This document shows, piece after piece, positions 45,428 to 55,682 of a stretch of 64,000 nt of DNA (position 1 is its first letter; every line of letters begins with the position of its first letter). Below the pieces are notes generated by a model. It was not told the origin of the DNA. It made no database searches and was given only the letters and a program-made list of their open reading frames with translations. Source of the stretch: JAGXRK01 sp963804005. GTDB lineage: Bacteria > Bacteroidota > Ignavibacteria > Ignavibacteriales > Ignavibacteriaceae. Where the stretch lies: positions 310,001-374,000 of the forward strand of contig CAWDOP010000002.1 in the NCBI GenBank assembly GCA_963804005.1, in the 5' to 3' direction. A program made the translations under genes and the position numbers.

Positions 45428-46192
45428 TCAAAATTCCGATTCCTCACCACTGCGCGGGAGGCTACCTGTTTTTGTAATAAAAAGATCAACTTTTTCACCG
45501 GCATTTAATTTATTTCCCGGAGCAGGATATTGATCTAATACTGTATTAGGAAGAAGTGTGCTGGATATTTGATAATTTATTTTTCCGACGACAAACGAAC
45601 TATCATTTAATAAAATTCTTGCCTGAGTTAAAGATTTACCAATCAAATCGGGAACTATAATATCACCAGTAGCAGAACCTGAACTTAACGTAATACCTAC
45701 CAATTGTCCTTTCTTGAGCTGAGTTCCTTCAACAAATTGCTGATCAAAAATCATATCGCGTGGATAATTCGACGCTACTTCATTTACCTGACCTAATTTT
45801 AATCCTACTCTTTCCAAAGCAAATTTAGCATCTACAATAGTCTTTCCTTTAAGAAGAGGAACATTAACAAATTGTTCTCCTCCACCAACAAATAAATAAA
45901 CAACTCTTCCCTCTTTAACAATTTTACCAGCTTCAGGCTTTTGTAAAAAAACATGATCCTTAGCAAAATTTTCTACAAAGGAAGTATCAGCAATTATTGG
46001 TTCAAATCCGGCATCTTCTAAAATCTTTATAGCTTCTTGTTTGTGATTCCCAATAACCTTTGGCACAATCACTTCTTTGGAACTTACATACCATGGTAAT
46101 AACAGATTATCAAAAAGAAGTATTAATAAAATAAAACCCGCGAAATAAATCAGTATTTTTTTAACGTAAGGTTTTTCTAATAGTTTTTTCAT
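45428..46192 (-). CDS. Membrane-anchored triple-PASTA protein
   Basis: 254 residues: one N-terminal span (about 12-30) then three PASTA domains at about residues 40-105, 107-172 and 175-243 (VPKVIGNHKQEAIKILEDAGF, VPLLKGKTIVDAKFALERVGL, VPDLIGKSLTQARILL). PASTA domains bind peptidoglycan fragments and usually sit on Ser/Thr kinases or penicillin-binding proteins; neither domain is present here. It overlaps the rpe region. Confidence 0.88.
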   Translation of the reverse strand: MKKLLEKPYVKKILIYFAGFILLILLFDNLLLPWYVSSKEVIVPKVIGNHKQEAIKILEDAGFEPIIADTSFVENFAKDHVFLQKPEAGKIVKEGRVVYLFVGGGEQFVNVPLLKGKTIVDAKFALERVGLKLGQVNEVASNYPRDMIFDQQFVEGTQLKKGQLVGITLSSGSATGDIIVPDLIGKSLTQARILLNDSSFVVGKINYQISSTLLPNTVLDQYPAPGNKLNAGEKVDLFITKTGSLPRSGEESEF

Positions 46193-46284
46193 TTTAAAAA
46201 ATATAATACCAATGAAATAAAACGACTATGCTAATTTATCTTTTACTAAAATAGCCAAAATAGAATTTAACTAACAGATTCAAA

Positions 46285-47568
46285 TTAAGACCGTTTTAAT
46301 TTCCTCATATAAAGATTATAAAAAAACATCAAAATTGCTCCGGCAACTCCAATAAACCCTATTATTAAGAAAACTATTTCAGGTTGTCCTGCATTTGTTG
46401 CGAAAGTCTGGTAAATCCATCCGCCGAATGTTCCGCCTACTAACCAAGCAATTGCAATCGGAAGAAATGCAAATCCCTGGAACAAGGCCGCCTGACCTTT
46501 TGGAGCAAGGTCTGCAAGATATTCATAAAACCTTGGTGCTTGAGTTTGCTCACCAATTGAAAATATAAAAATTGTAGCAATAACTAATCCGAGGCCTACT
46601 GTAATTCCGGCTATGTATGAAAAGTATAATAAGAACCAGCTAATTGCAGCAAAAACAAATCCAATCATTATTGCTGTATCAGTAGGAATATTTTTTGTTA
46701 ATCTGTTAATCGGAATTTGTAATAAGATGATTGTCCATGCTCCGACAGATAGAATTAATTCAATTGGAGCTTCTGGAGAAACATAGTCTGAGATGTAAAA
46801 TGGAATTACTATAAAAAACTCCCAGAAGACAATCCAATAAAGAGCAAAGAGTAAAAGGAAAATCATAAACTTAATATTCTTTACAACAGTCCATAAATTT
46901 TTTGTAACCTGAAGTAAAGAATCTCTTTCCTCACTCAATTTTGCAGGAGGTTCTTTGAAAAATATTAATGTAGTTACAAACATTAAGGCACAGCTAAATG
47001 CAGAAACCAGATAAACAAACTCTATTCCTATCGAATCACGAACCAGATAAGCAAGCAAAGGACCGATAGCAGCACCCATATTTACTAACCAGTAGTAAAT
47101 TGCATAACCGAGGGATTTAGTTTCTGAATTTGACGTAAGTGCAATTGTTCCTAAAACACTTGGTTTTATAAATGATCCACCAATTGCTGTAAAAATTAGA
47201 ATGATTGAAAGGATCAAAAATAAATTAGTATCTGAATACCAACCAGCGAAAGCGGACATTCCCGTTGAACCAATTAAAAAATATCCAATTGCCAGGACAA
47301 AGAAAGCAAATGAAAAAGCTTTTCTAAAACCAAATTTATCAGCCAGAGCACCGGCAAAAATTGGAAGGAAATAAATCAATCCGCCGAATATCGAAGATAA
47401 TTGTCCTGCTTCTACCTCACTGAATTTTAAATGATCGCGAAGAAAAACACTAAGAATTGTTGCCTGTCCGTAATAAGCTAATCTCTCGAAAAGTTCCATT
47501 CCGTTGGCAACCCAGAATGAAGGATGAAACCCTTTTTTAAACTTTCCAATTTCTGCAGAGATGTTCAA
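46285..47568 (-). CDS. MFS transporter, POT/peptide-transporter-like
   Basis: A 12-span major-facilitator protein of 427 residues. The first span region MELFERLAYYGQATILSVFL resembles the ExxERFxYYG motif of proton-dependent oligopeptide transporters, and GALADKFGFRKAFSF is the loop 2-3 MFS motif. The substrate is uncertain because the rest diverges from POT. It has its own leader of about 160 bases from the divergent NFACT gene. Confidence 0.82.
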   Translation of the reverse strand: MNISAEIGKFKKGFHPSFWVANGMELFERLAYYGQATILSVFLRDHLKFSEVEAGQLSSIFGGLIYFLPIFAGALADKFGFRKAFSFAFFVLAIGYFLIGSTGMSAFAGWYSDTNLFLILSIILIFTAIGGSFIKPSVLGTIALTSNSETKSLGYAIYYWLVNMGAAIGPLLAYLVRDSIGIEFVYLVSAFSCALMFVTTLIFFKEPPAKLSEERDSLLQVTKNLWTVVKNIKFMIFLLLFALYWIVFWEFFIVIPFYISDYVSPEAPIELILSVGAWTIILLQIPINRLTKNIPTDTAIMIGFVFAAISWFLLYFSYIAGITVGLGLVIATIFIFSIGEQTQAPRFYEYLADLAPKGQAALFQGFAFLPIAIAWLVGGTFGGWIYQTFATNAGQPEIVFLIIGFIGVAGAILMFFYNLYMRKLKRS

Positions 47569-47732
47569 TTTGTACCTCTAAAAAATAATGTGCCAAATAT
47601 ATCAAAGTGATTTTGAAGTAACAATCTTAAATATAGATTATAGATTGTTATAAATCCTGTATCACGAAGTAAAAATAAACAAACAATTGAGTTATATTTC
47701 TAAAAGAAAAATATTTTAATGTTTTAATATCT

Positions 47733-49352
47733 ATGTATAAAAATTATTTTTTCCTGAACAGACTTGTCATTGAGCTTAATCCCCTGCTTTCCGGGAAAAA
47801 GATTCTTGATATTTTTACTCAGGATAAAGACAAGTTAATTCTAGAAGCCGGCAATTCTGATTCATCTATATTTCTTGAAATATATGTTAATCCGGGGAAT
47901 ATTTATCTGACAATTAAAGAAAATTTTATTAGAGCAAAAAAAAACACTTTTAATTTATTTAATGAAGCACTCTATTCAACCATAAAAGGAATATTTATTG
48001 CTAACGATGATAGAATAATCTCCATCATTACTTCATCGGGCAATTTGTTCTTTACTATCCGTGGAAAATATACAAATGTTCACTTCATTGATCTTCAAAA
48101 AAATATTGAAAGTTTTGTAAAAGCTGAGGAAGAAAATATTGATGAGCTTATCACTGAACTTTTCTCCAAAACGTATATCATAACCCCCAATCAGTTAGAT
48201 TTAGAATTAAATGCAGAAGAAAATAATTTTGATTCTATTAAAAAAAAATATCCAATTATTGGTAAGGAAATCATTCAGGAATGTAAATCCAGAAGCGGCA
48301 AGCCTGGTTTAGTTCTTCAAAATGTAGTAGAAGAAATATTTTCTTCCCGACCAGCCGTATTTCTTAATAAAACTTCAAGTGAAGTAAACATCGCATTTGA
48401 GAAATTCCATATTTATCCTAATACGGAAATATTGTTTAGTGATGATCTGATAACTGCACTGAACTTATTTCTTTGTAAGAAATACTATTTCGATGAGTGG
48501 AAAAAGAAAGAAAAGAGGATTAGGAAATACATCGAGCGCGAACTTAATAAAATTGCATCTAAAATTAACAATCTAAGAATTTTAATTGATAAGGGTGACA
48601 AATCTGAAGAGTATTCAAAGATTGGTAATTTAATTTTAATAAATCTTAATAATATTCCTGCCGGACAAAAAGAAATTGAACTTGAGGATATTTATGATGC
48701 ATTTAACCGAAAGATAAAAATCAAACTGGATGTTAAGCTTAATACAAAACAAAATGCAGATAAGTATTTCGAAAAAGCTAAGGGACAAAAATTAACAATC
48801 GAGAATTCGGTTCGCATGTTAAAATCTGCCCAAAAAGAATATGAAAAGTATAAGAACTTAGAAGAGAAATTGGCTATAATTGATTCACTAAAGGAACTAA
48901 ATCATATTATGAAAGAGTTAAAGATTAAAGATGAAGAATCGACTCGAAAGAGCGATGATATTAAATCAAAATTCAAACATTATCTTGTTGATAATAAATA
49001 TCACGTTTTTGTCGGCAAAGACAGTCAAAATAATGATTTGCTAACTACCAAATTCGCAAAACAAAATGATTATTGGTTTCACGCACGTTCAGTTTCCGGT
49101 TCTCACGTTGTTTTGAGGATAGATAATACTAAAGAAGCTGTGCCCAAATATGTTCTAAAAAAAGTTGCTTCACTTGCTGCTTACCACAGTAAATCTAAAA
49201 CAGCAGGTTTAGTTCCGGTTTCATTTTGCTTCAAAAAATATGTAGTTAAGAAAAAAGGCATGCCCGTTGGACAAGTCGTTCTGCTCCGTGAAGATACTTT
49301 ATTAGTTAAACCGGAAATTCCAAAAGACTGTGAATATGTTAAGGAAGAATAA
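47733..49352 (+). CDS. NFACT family protein (RqcH/Rqc2-like)
   Basis: 539 residues with an N-terminal NFACT-N domain, a central coiled coil (~255-430) and a C-terminal NFACT-R domain (KYHVFVGKDSQNNDLLTTKF, DYWFHARSVSGSHVVLR). The bacterial member RqcH recruits tRNA-Ala to stalled 50S subunits and adds alanine tails in ribosome-associated quality control. The domain order supports this role, though the sequence is divergent. It is convergent with the TonB-type receptor; the stops are 2 bases apart. Confidence 0.85.
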   Translation: MYKNYFFLNRLVIELNPLLSGKKILDIFTQDKDKLILEAGNSDSSIFLEIYVNPGNIYLTIKENFIRAKKNTFNLFNEALYSTIKGIFIANDDRIISIITSSGNLFFTIRGKYTNVHFIDLQKNIESFVKAEEENIDELITELFSKTYIITPNQLDLELNAEENNFDSIKKKYPIIGKEIIQECKSRSGKPGLVLQNVVEEIFSSRPAVFLNKTSSEVNIAFEKFHIYPNTEILFSDDLITALNLFLCKKYYFDEWKKKEKRIRKYIERELNKIASKINNLRILIDKGDKSEEYSKIGNLILINLNNIPAGQKEIELEDIYDAFNRKIKIKLDVKLNTKQNADKYFEKAKGQKLTIENSVRMLKSAQKEYEKYKNLEEKLAIIDSLKELNHIMKELKIKDEESTRKSDDIKSKFKHYLVDNKYHVFVGKDSQNNDLLTTKFAKQNDYWFHARSVSGSHVVLRIDNTKEAVPKYVLKKVASLAAYHSKSKTAGLVPVSFCFKKYVVKKKGMPVGQVVLLREDTLLVKPEIPKDCEYVKEE

Positions 49353-49354
49353 AA

Positions 49355-51796
49355 TTAAAATTCTTCATCACCACCAGATCCCTCTTCGTTCCCGTTTCTT
49401 TCTCTATTCTGTTTAAAGTTATTAAAATTGAAACGAGCTGTTAACATTACCATAGGTGATTCTCGTTCAAAATAATTATACTTATAAAAATTAGGCCCTT
49501 CAGAAGAGAATTCACGTTTGGCAGTACTGAACAAATCACGAACCTGAAGAGTTAAGGAAAAACTTTTTTCAAAGAAATCTTGTTTCAGAGCTAAATCAGT
49601 TGTGTAATATCCTTCAGATTTTCCCTGGGAGGAAACTGATGGACTGTTATAATTAAAATTAATCTGGAACTGTGTACTTGCCAAAGGTTTAAATACATTA
49701 TTAAATCTTGTACTCCAATTAAAACTAGATCTTGAAAAAGGCATATCGTATAATGTTCCTTCAACTTTATAATCATAAAGGTCAGCCATTAAATTAACGC
49801 TCCAAAACTCAAGCGGATCAAAAATCATCATGAACTCAGTTCCTAATGAATAATCTCTCCCGATATTTCCAACAGTTGTAAAAGTGACATTTTCTCCATA
49901 TGCAGGATCAATTATCCTTATCCTTTCAATTTTATTATGGGTCATACGATAATAAAGTTCTGCAGAAAGAGATAGTTTACCAATAAATGTTTGAATGCCT
50001 GTTTCATAAGAATCAATTAACTCAGGATTTAATCCGGGATTTCCGATCCGAACATTATTTGCATCAACCCAGGTAATAAAGGGCTCAAGATACCACCTTC
50101 TAGGACGTTCAATTCTCCTTGTATAACTTGCCATTAACTGTGTGCCCTCATCAAATTTATATGAAGTGTGGAAAGTTGGAAAATAATCCCACCTATCAAT
50201 TGTAAATGTTTCAGCAGTTTTAATTACTTCAGTATTTCTGTAAGTATATTCGGCTCTTAAGCCACCCTGAAATGCTAAACTTCCAAAAGTGTTAGAATAC
50301 AAACTGTAAAATCCATGTTCATTTCTAAAATACTTTGATTGATTGCTATATAAGTCCTGATATTCATATTGACCGCTTGACTGGTTGTATACAAATAATT
50401 CAGTTACATCCTCTGATCTGTCTCCATCAAATTGGTAACCCGCTTCAAATTTACTATTTTCATTAAGTGGTAATGAATAATCGATTTTCCCGCGGAAATC
50501 TTCTGACTTGCCTGACTCAGTAGTTTTTCTTCCGCTCGTTTGTGATGAATTAAAAAATTCTGAAGTTGTAGTAGATTCATCAGGATCATGATAACCGTAA
50601 AAGAGTTCAGTTTTTAATTCATGACCTTTTTGAGCGAATTTTTTGAAATAATTTGTTGCAAATGAATAATATCCACCTCCTCTAGTTCTCAAGCTATTAC
50701 TCTGATAAGCAGAATCCGGTAAACCAGGTTTAATTGAATTATAATCCAAATAGGAATTCCTCTGCCCTTCTCTCGATCCGAACCTTCCATTTAAACTGAT
50801 CACATCACTTTCACTTAATAAAAATTCCACTCCGCCTCTTAATCCATACATTGTTCTTCCAAATTCGGATGTTCCTGTTGAGTTGAGATATGATGAATCA
50901 TTATTTAGGTAGAAAATATTTTCTTCTCTGCTTTCACCTGGAAATATTCTCTTATTGTAATCCATACCAAAATTATAATTGATAGATTCAGTTTTATACT
51001 CAACAATAAAATCACCACCATACTTTTCATTTAATCCAACGTTAGCATTTGCAATTCCGCTTAAACCAATATTTTGATTTTTTTTCATTATGATATTGAT
51101 GATCCCGGCAGTCCCTTCTGGATCATACTTTGCAGAAGGATTAGTTATAATCTCTATACTTTGGACTGAGCTTGCCGGAACTTGCTGTAATACATCCTGA
51201 GGATCCATTATGGAAGGACGACCATCAATTAATACTGCAAAACTCTGGCTTCCACGTAAACTAACATTTCCTTCAATATCAACTCTAACGGATGGTACAT
51301 TTTCTAATACCTCTGCCACATTGCCTGAAATAGCGGTCTGAATTTGACTAACATCAACAACTTTCTTATCAATGTGATAGGTTACAGGAGATCTTTCACC
51401 TTCAACTACAACACTTTCCAAGTTAATTGCAGCGGGAGAAATTAAAACATCGCCGAGTTCCCAGTTTAATTTTTCGCGATTTATTGCAATTCCCTGACGA
51501 ATATCGTGATAACCAATAAATCTAACATCCAGATAAAATCTTCCTGGTCGAAGTTTTTCTAATTTAAACATCCCATTCTTATCAGTTACAGTTCCGTTCA
51601 TAATTGAACTGTCGCGTCTTGAAATCAAAACAACGTTAGCATACTCAATTGGTTCCTTAGTAGGTAAATCTAATACACGTCCGGTAATGCTTCCCCCTTC
51701 AAAGTTCTGCATATTGGGTCTCTGTTGAGCGAAGGAAGTAAATAAGCTGCTGAAAAATAAAATTATTAGTAAAGTTAATTGGAAAGTAAACTTCAT
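49355..51796 (-). CDS. Outer-membrane beta-barrel receptor, TonB-dependent type
   Basis: 813 residues: signal peptide (MKFTFQLTLLIILFFSS), an N-terminal carboxypeptidase-regulatory-like domain (~35-120, GSITGRVLDLPTKEPIEYANVV), a plug domain (~125-235, SVVVEGERSPVTYHID, LIDGRPSIMDPQDVL) and a large OMP_b-brl_3 barrel to the end. No SusD partner is adjacent. The ligand is unknown; the type is common for transport or surface roles in Bacteroidota. Confidence 0.9.
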   Translation of the reverse strand: MKFTFQLTLLIILFFSSLFTSFAQQRPNMQNFEGGSITGRVLDLPTKEPIEYANVVLISRRDSSIMNGTVTDKNGMFKLEKLRPGRFYLDVRFIGYHDIRQGIAINREKLNWELGDVLISPAAINLESVVVEGERSPVTYHIDKKVVDVSQIQTAISGNVAEVLENVPSVRVDIEGNVSLRGSQSFAVLIDGRPSIMDPQDVLQQVPASSVQSIEIITNPSAKYDPEGTAGIINIIMKKNQNIGLSGIANANVGLNEKYGGDFIVEYKTESINYNFGMDYNKRIFPGESREENIFYLNNDSSYLNSTGTSEFGRTMYGLRGGVEFLLSESDVISLNGRFGSREGQRNSYLDYNSIKPGLPDSAYQSNSLRTRGGGYYSFATNYFKKFAQKGHELKTELFYGYHDPDESTTTSEFFNSSQTSGRKTTESGKSEDFRGKIDYSLPLNENSKFEAGYQFDGDRSEDVTELFVYNQSSGQYEYQDLYSNQSKYFRNEHGFYSLYSNTFGSLAFQGGLRAEYTYRNTEVIKTAETFTIDRWDYFPTFHTSYKFDEGTQLMASYTRRIERPRRWYLEPFITWVDANNVRIGNPGLNPELIDSYETGIQTFIGKLSLSAELYYRMTHNKIERIRIIDPAYGENVTFTTVGNIGRDYSLGTEFMMIFDPLEFWSVNLMADLYDYKVEGTLYDMPFSRSSFNWSTRFNNVFKPLASTQFQINFNYNSPSVSSQGKSEGYYTTDLALKQDFFEKSFSLTLQVRDLFSTAKREFSSEGPNFYKYNYFERESPMVMLTARFNFNNFKQNRERNGNEEGSGGDEEF

Positions 51797-52092
51797 ATAT
51801 TTTCCTTATTTCAATAAATCACATAATTAGGCAATAAAAATGAATTATTTGTTTAAAACTCTGCGAAAATAGTCTTTTTATTTAGAACATAATAACTTGA
51901 CGTTGAATGTGATGTTGAAACTAATTCTTCGATTCAAAAGAGAGATACCTTAAATCTCTGGTAAATATATTTTCGTAGACTATTCAAAATGGATTATTCG
52001 GAATTTTATTAGTTTTTCTTTATTATATAACAATATTCGGTATATTTTAAATAGTAATTCTTATTTTATTTAATCATCGGGAGCTTACTAAT
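51797..52092. other. Divergent intergenic region, promoters expected
   Basis: 296 bases between divergent outer-membrane genes. No coding frame or RNA structure is seen. It is very AT-rich, with TATATTTT near 52040 and a CGGGAG ribosome site about 8 bases before the ATG at 52093; promoters for both directions probably lie here. Confidence 0.4.
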
Positions 52093-53649
52093 ATGAAAAC
52101 TTCATTTTATGTATTTGTTATCTCGGTGTTCTTTCTTTCCGTAAATTCATTCTCACAGTATAAAGAATGGGGTACCAAGTTTGGTTTCAGATATAGTCAA
52201 ATCTTTCCTGAAAATGAATTCAAAAACGTTGGATACTTCGGAACTGATGATTTATCATTTGACACTTATGAATTTTCTTTTTTAACTGAAGGTTTTATCG
52301 CGTTCGAATTATCCAGATTGTTAGAATTACAAGTTAATGCAGGATTTGGATATAATAGAGGTTTGGATCGCGCCAACACTATGTATGAATCCCAAATCAT
52401 TCCAATTGATTTAAGATTTAGATTAAATCCCTTTGATGTTATGGGATGGAATCCTTATTTATATATTGGTGGAGGGGTACTTTATGTAGATAGGACGAAA
52501 ATTTCTAGTACAGGGTTAATTAATCCTGATAACTCTGGAGAAGACGGTTGGACAGGAAACCTTCCTATAGGATTCGGAACAGAAATCGCTCTTTCTCAAA
52601 ATGTGCTATTAGATTTATCAATCGGTGGAGCAATTACTACATCATACCATCTTGATGCATACCGGGGCAACACGAATATATATGACACATATTTTGCATT
52701 AACTGCAGGCTTGACTTTTACACGTGAAAGCAGTTCATCAGATGTTGATAAAGATGGACTAACAAAGAAAGAAGAATTAGAAATCGGTACCGATCCAAAA
52801 AATCCTGATAGTGATGCTGATGGATTGAATGATGGTGACGAGATTAATATATATAAGACCAATCCATTACTGGCTGATACTGACTCAGATGGATTGACAG
52901 ATTCTAGAGAAGTTTTGCATTATAAAACAGATCCACTTTCTGAAGATACCGATAAGGACAAATTGAATGATAAAGTTGAAGTTACTATCCATCACACAAA
53001 TCCGTTACTTGCAGATTCCGATGAAGATGGATTAAACGATTTTGAAGAATTGAAAAACTACTTAACAAATCCACTCGAAAAAGATACAGATAAAGACAGA
53101 CTAACAGACTATGAAGAAATATTGACTTATAAAACCAATTCAAAATTATTTGACTCTGATGCCGACGGATTGAGTGATTATGAAGAAGTTATGATTTATA
53201 AAACGAATCCAAATGCAAGAGATACAGATCAAGGAACTGTGGATGATCTTACAGAGCTAAAAAGAGAAACTAATCCTTTAGACGAATCGGATGATATAAT
53301 TAAAGTGGGAGTCCCGATGATTCTTGAGGGAATAACATTTGAAATTGGCAGAGCAGACATTAGACCAGAGTCAGAATATTTCTTAAACCAATCATTGAAA
53401 ACACTTTTTGCTTATCCTGATATTGTTGTTGAAATTTCTGGTCATACTGATAATACCGGAGGCAAAGTAATCAACGAACGCTTGTCAATACAAAGAGCAG
53501 AATCAGTAAGAAATTGGTTAGTGCAGAACGGAATAAATCCTGGAAGGATTATTACTAAGGGATACGGTCCTGATAAACCCATAGCACCAAATGATACTAT
53601 TGAAGGAAGACAGAAGAACAGGAGAATTGAGTTTAAGCGAATAATGTAG
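52093..53649 (+). CDS. OmpA-family protein with TSP3 calcium-binding repeats (paralogue 1)
   Basis: 518 residues: signal peptide (ending SVNSFSQ), an outer-membrane beta-barrel-like domain (~22-215), eight thrombospondin type 3 repeats (~216-400, units such as DSDADGLNDGDE and DTDSDGLTDSRE) and a C-terminal OmpA peptidoglycan-binding domain (EISGHTDNTGG, GYGPDKPIAPND, RRIEFKR). The repeats probably bind calcium and form a spacer. The eighth repeat is degenerate (DTDQGTVDD). A second copy follows 84 bases downstream. Confidence 0.93.
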   Translation: MKTSFYVFVISVFFLSVNSFSQYKEWGTKFGFRYSQIFPENEFKNVGYFGTDDLSFDTYEFSFLTEGFIAFELSRLLELQVNAGFGYNRGLDRANTMYESQIIPIDLRFRLNPFDVMGWNPYLYIGGGVLYVDRTKISSTGLINPDNSGEDGWTGNLPIGFGTEIALSQNVLLDLSIGGAITTSYHLDAYRGNTNIYDTYFALTAGLTFTRESSSSDVDKDGLTKKEELEIGTDPKNPDSDADGLNDGDEINIYKTNPLLADTDSDGLTDSREVLHYKTDPLSEDTDKDKLNDKVEVTIHHTNPLLADSDEDGLNDFEELKNYLTNPLEKDTDKDRLTDYEEILTYKTNSKLFDSDADGLSDYEEVMIYKTNPNARDTDQGTVDDLTELKRETNPLDESDDIIKVGVPMILEGITFEIGRADIRPESEYFLNQSLKTLFAYPDIVVEISGHTDNTGGKVINERLSIQRAESVRNWLVQNGINPGRIITKGYGPDKPIAPNDTIEGRQKNRRIEFKRIM

Positions 53650-53732
53650 TTTAACTTTTATTATATTAAAGTATTGCTATTGAGCTGCTTTTTAATAAAA
53701 ATGATAACTATCCAATAATTAAAGGAAAAGCC

Positions 53733-55304
53733 ATGAAAAAAATAATTTTTGTTTTCATTCTCGCATTATTCTTTGCAAATGTGAGTAACTATGCTCAGTA
53801 TAAAGAATGGGGTACTAAACTGGGATTTAGATATAATCAGCTTTTCCCTGAAAACGAATTCAAAAACATTGGATTCGGTGGGAATGATGATTTTTCATTT
53901 GATTCCTACAAATTCTCATATTTGATTGAGGGTTTTCTTGCTATAGAGTTAACAAAAGCTCTTGAGCTTCAATTAACTGCAGGTTATGGTACTTATGCCG
54001 GAGGTGCGATGTTTAAAACAGAGGAATCATTTGGAGAATATGAAGCTACTATTATTCCCCTCAATCTAAGATTCAGGGTAAGTCCATGGGATGTTTCCGG
54101 ATGGAATCCTTATTTCTACTTTGGCGGTGGATTAATGAATTATGAACTTAAGACACAGCCAACCGATGATTTAGTTGGGCTTGCAGTAGAAACAAAAAGA
54201 TGGGTAGGAATTATTCCTGCCGGTATCGGTGCTGAATTTGCTGTAACCCCTACCCTGTTGCTTGATTTTGCGATTGGTGGCGGATTAACTACTACTTACG
54301 ATCTTGATGGCTACAGAAGCGGCAGTGATGAAATATGGGATTCATATTTTAATCTTTCTGCCGGACTAACATTTACAGGTGAGAGTGGAAGCTCTGATAG
54401 AGACAATGACGGATTAACAAAACGTGAAGAAGAAGCTCTAGGCACAAATCCAAATAATCCGGACACCGATGGTGAAGGATTAAAAGATGGTGAAGAAGTT
54501 AACAAGTATAAAACTAATCCTTTAATGGCTGATTCCGATCTTGATGGATTAAGCGATTATAATGAAATCTTCAAGTATAAAACAGATCCTAATAATCCGG
54601 ATACCGATGGTGATGGCTTAACAGATTCTGAAGAAGTAATGAAGTATAAAACCGATCCGCTTAATAAAGACACAGATAATGATGGCTTGAATGATTTCGA
54701 AGAAGTCAGTAAGTATCTAACGGATCCGTTAAAAGATGATACCGATGGCGATGGATTGAATGATGGCAATGAATTATTAAAATACAAAACCGATCCATTA
54801 AAAGCTGACACTGATGGTGATGGTTTATCTGATACTGACGAAGTAATGAAATACAAGACTGATCCATTAAATAAAGATACTGATGGTGGAACTATCAATG
54901 ATGGAGTTGAATTAAAAAGAGGAACCGATCCGCTTAATGCTGAAGATGATGTTGTAAAAGTTGGTGTTCCAATTATTCTTGAAGGAATAACTTTTGCCAC
55001 AGGCAAATCAACAATTACACCTGAATCGGAATATGTATTGCGTACGGCTTTAAAAACTCTTACAACTTATTCGGAAATAGTTGTGGAAATAAGCGGACAC
55101 ACAGATATTACCGGAAGCAGAAAAACTAATGAACGCTTATCGCAGCAGCGTGCAGATGCTGTTAGAGACTGGCTTGTAAGCCAGGGTGTTGCTCCCGATA
55201 GAATCTTTACAAAGGGTTACGGACCGGATAAACCAATTGCTTCGAATGATACACCGGAAGGAAAACAGAAAAACAGAAGAATTGAGTTTACAAGAATTAA
55301 GTAA
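53733..55304 (+). CDS. OmpA-family protein with TSP3 calcium-binding repeats (paralogue 2)
   Basis: 523 residues with the same plan as the upstream gene: signal peptide, beta-barrel-like domain (~22-220), eight TSP3 repeats (~221-405, many close to DTDGDGLTDSEE), and a C-terminal OmpA domain (EISGHTDITGS, GYGPDKPIASND). The repeats are more regular than in paralogue 1 and share long stretches with each other. The final repeat is again degenerate (DTDGGTINDG). A strong terminator follows. Confidence 0.93.
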   Translation: MKKIIFVFILALFFANVSNYAQYKEWGTKLGFRYNQLFPENEFKNIGFGGNDDFSFDSYKFSYLIEGFLAIELTKALELQLTAGYGTYAGGAMFKTEESFGEYEATIIPLNLRFRVSPWDVSGWNPYFYFGGGLMNYELKTQPTDDLVGLAVETKRWVGIIPAGIGAEFAVTPTLLLDFAIGGGLTTTYDLDGYRSGSDEIWDSYFNLSAGLTFTGESGSSDRDNDGLTKREEEALGTNPNNPDTDGEGLKDGEEVNKYKTNPLMADSDLDGLSDYNEIFKYKTDPNNPDTDGDGLTDSEEVMKYKTDPLNKDTDNDGLNDFEEVSKYLTDPLKDDTDGDGLNDGNELLKYKTDPLKADTDGDGLSDTDEVMKYKTDPLNKDTDGGTINDGVELKRGTDPLNAEDDVVKVGVPIILEGITFATGKSTITPESEYVLRTALKTLTTYSEIVVEISGHTDITGSRKTNERLSQQRADAVRDWLVSQGVAPDRIFTKGYGPDKPIASNDTPEGKQKNRRIEFTRIK

Positions 55305-55330
55305 ACAAAACTCAATATCATTTAAGATTA

Positions 55331-55356
55331 GGGTGTCGGAAGCGACACCCTTTTTT
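55331..55356 (+). terminator. Intrinsic terminator after the OmpA pair
   Basis: A perfect 8-bp stem GGGTGTCG/CGACACCC with a GAAG loop followed by six T. It ends the outer-membrane pair 26 bases after the stop. Confidence 0.9.
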
Positions 55357-55437
55357 ATAAAATTGAACATTTATTAATAAATCAAAATAAACTATATTTA
55401 CACCGTAATTCATCATTTTTAATTCTTAATTATTTCC

Positions 55438-55511
55438 GCACCCGTAGCTTAATTGGATAGAGCACCTGACTACGGATCAGGAGGTTCGGGGTTCGAATCC
55501 CTGCGGGTGTA
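55438..55511 (+). tRNA. tRNA-Arg(ACG)
   Basis: A complete cloverleaf: acceptor GCACCCG/CGGGTGT, D arm TAGCTTAATTGGATAGAGCA, anticodon stem CCTGA/TCAGG with loop CTACGGA (anticodon ACG), and T arm CGGGGTTCGAATCCCTG. No encoded CCA. It stands at the junction between the housekeeping backbone and the accessory-type region to its right. Confidence 0.94.
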
Positions 55512-55516
55512 CTAAG

Positions 55517-55551
55517 AAAAAGCTCCACTATTTTTTTAAGTTGGGCTTTTT
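55517..55551 (+). terminator. Possible terminator after tRNA-Arg
   Basis: An imperfect hairpin (AAAAGC/GCTTTT plus mismatched extension) with a T-rich loop, followed by more T. It starts 6 bases after the tRNA. Weak support. Confidence 0.35.
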
Positions 55552-55682
55552 AATTTTCTTAGTCATTTCATTCTCCTTTATTTGCTTTAAAATTCGGTTT
55601 GATATCCGTTCCGCTCGAAGTGGTGATGTTAGAAATAATCATCCATCATTGGAACAATTTATCAGATTCCTTTTCTTAATTT

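Noticed and set aside
54557..55006. A 149-residue reading frame antisense to the TSP3 repeats
   Set aside because: It is a shadow of the Asp-rich repeats of the OmpA-family gene; its composition is serine/proline repeats with no domain.
55528..55566. A 12-residue minus-strand frame (MTKKIKKPNLKK) with an AAAGGAG site
   Set aside because: Too short to call a gene; it overlaps the possible terminator after tRNA-Arg and may be a leftover of a truncated gene.
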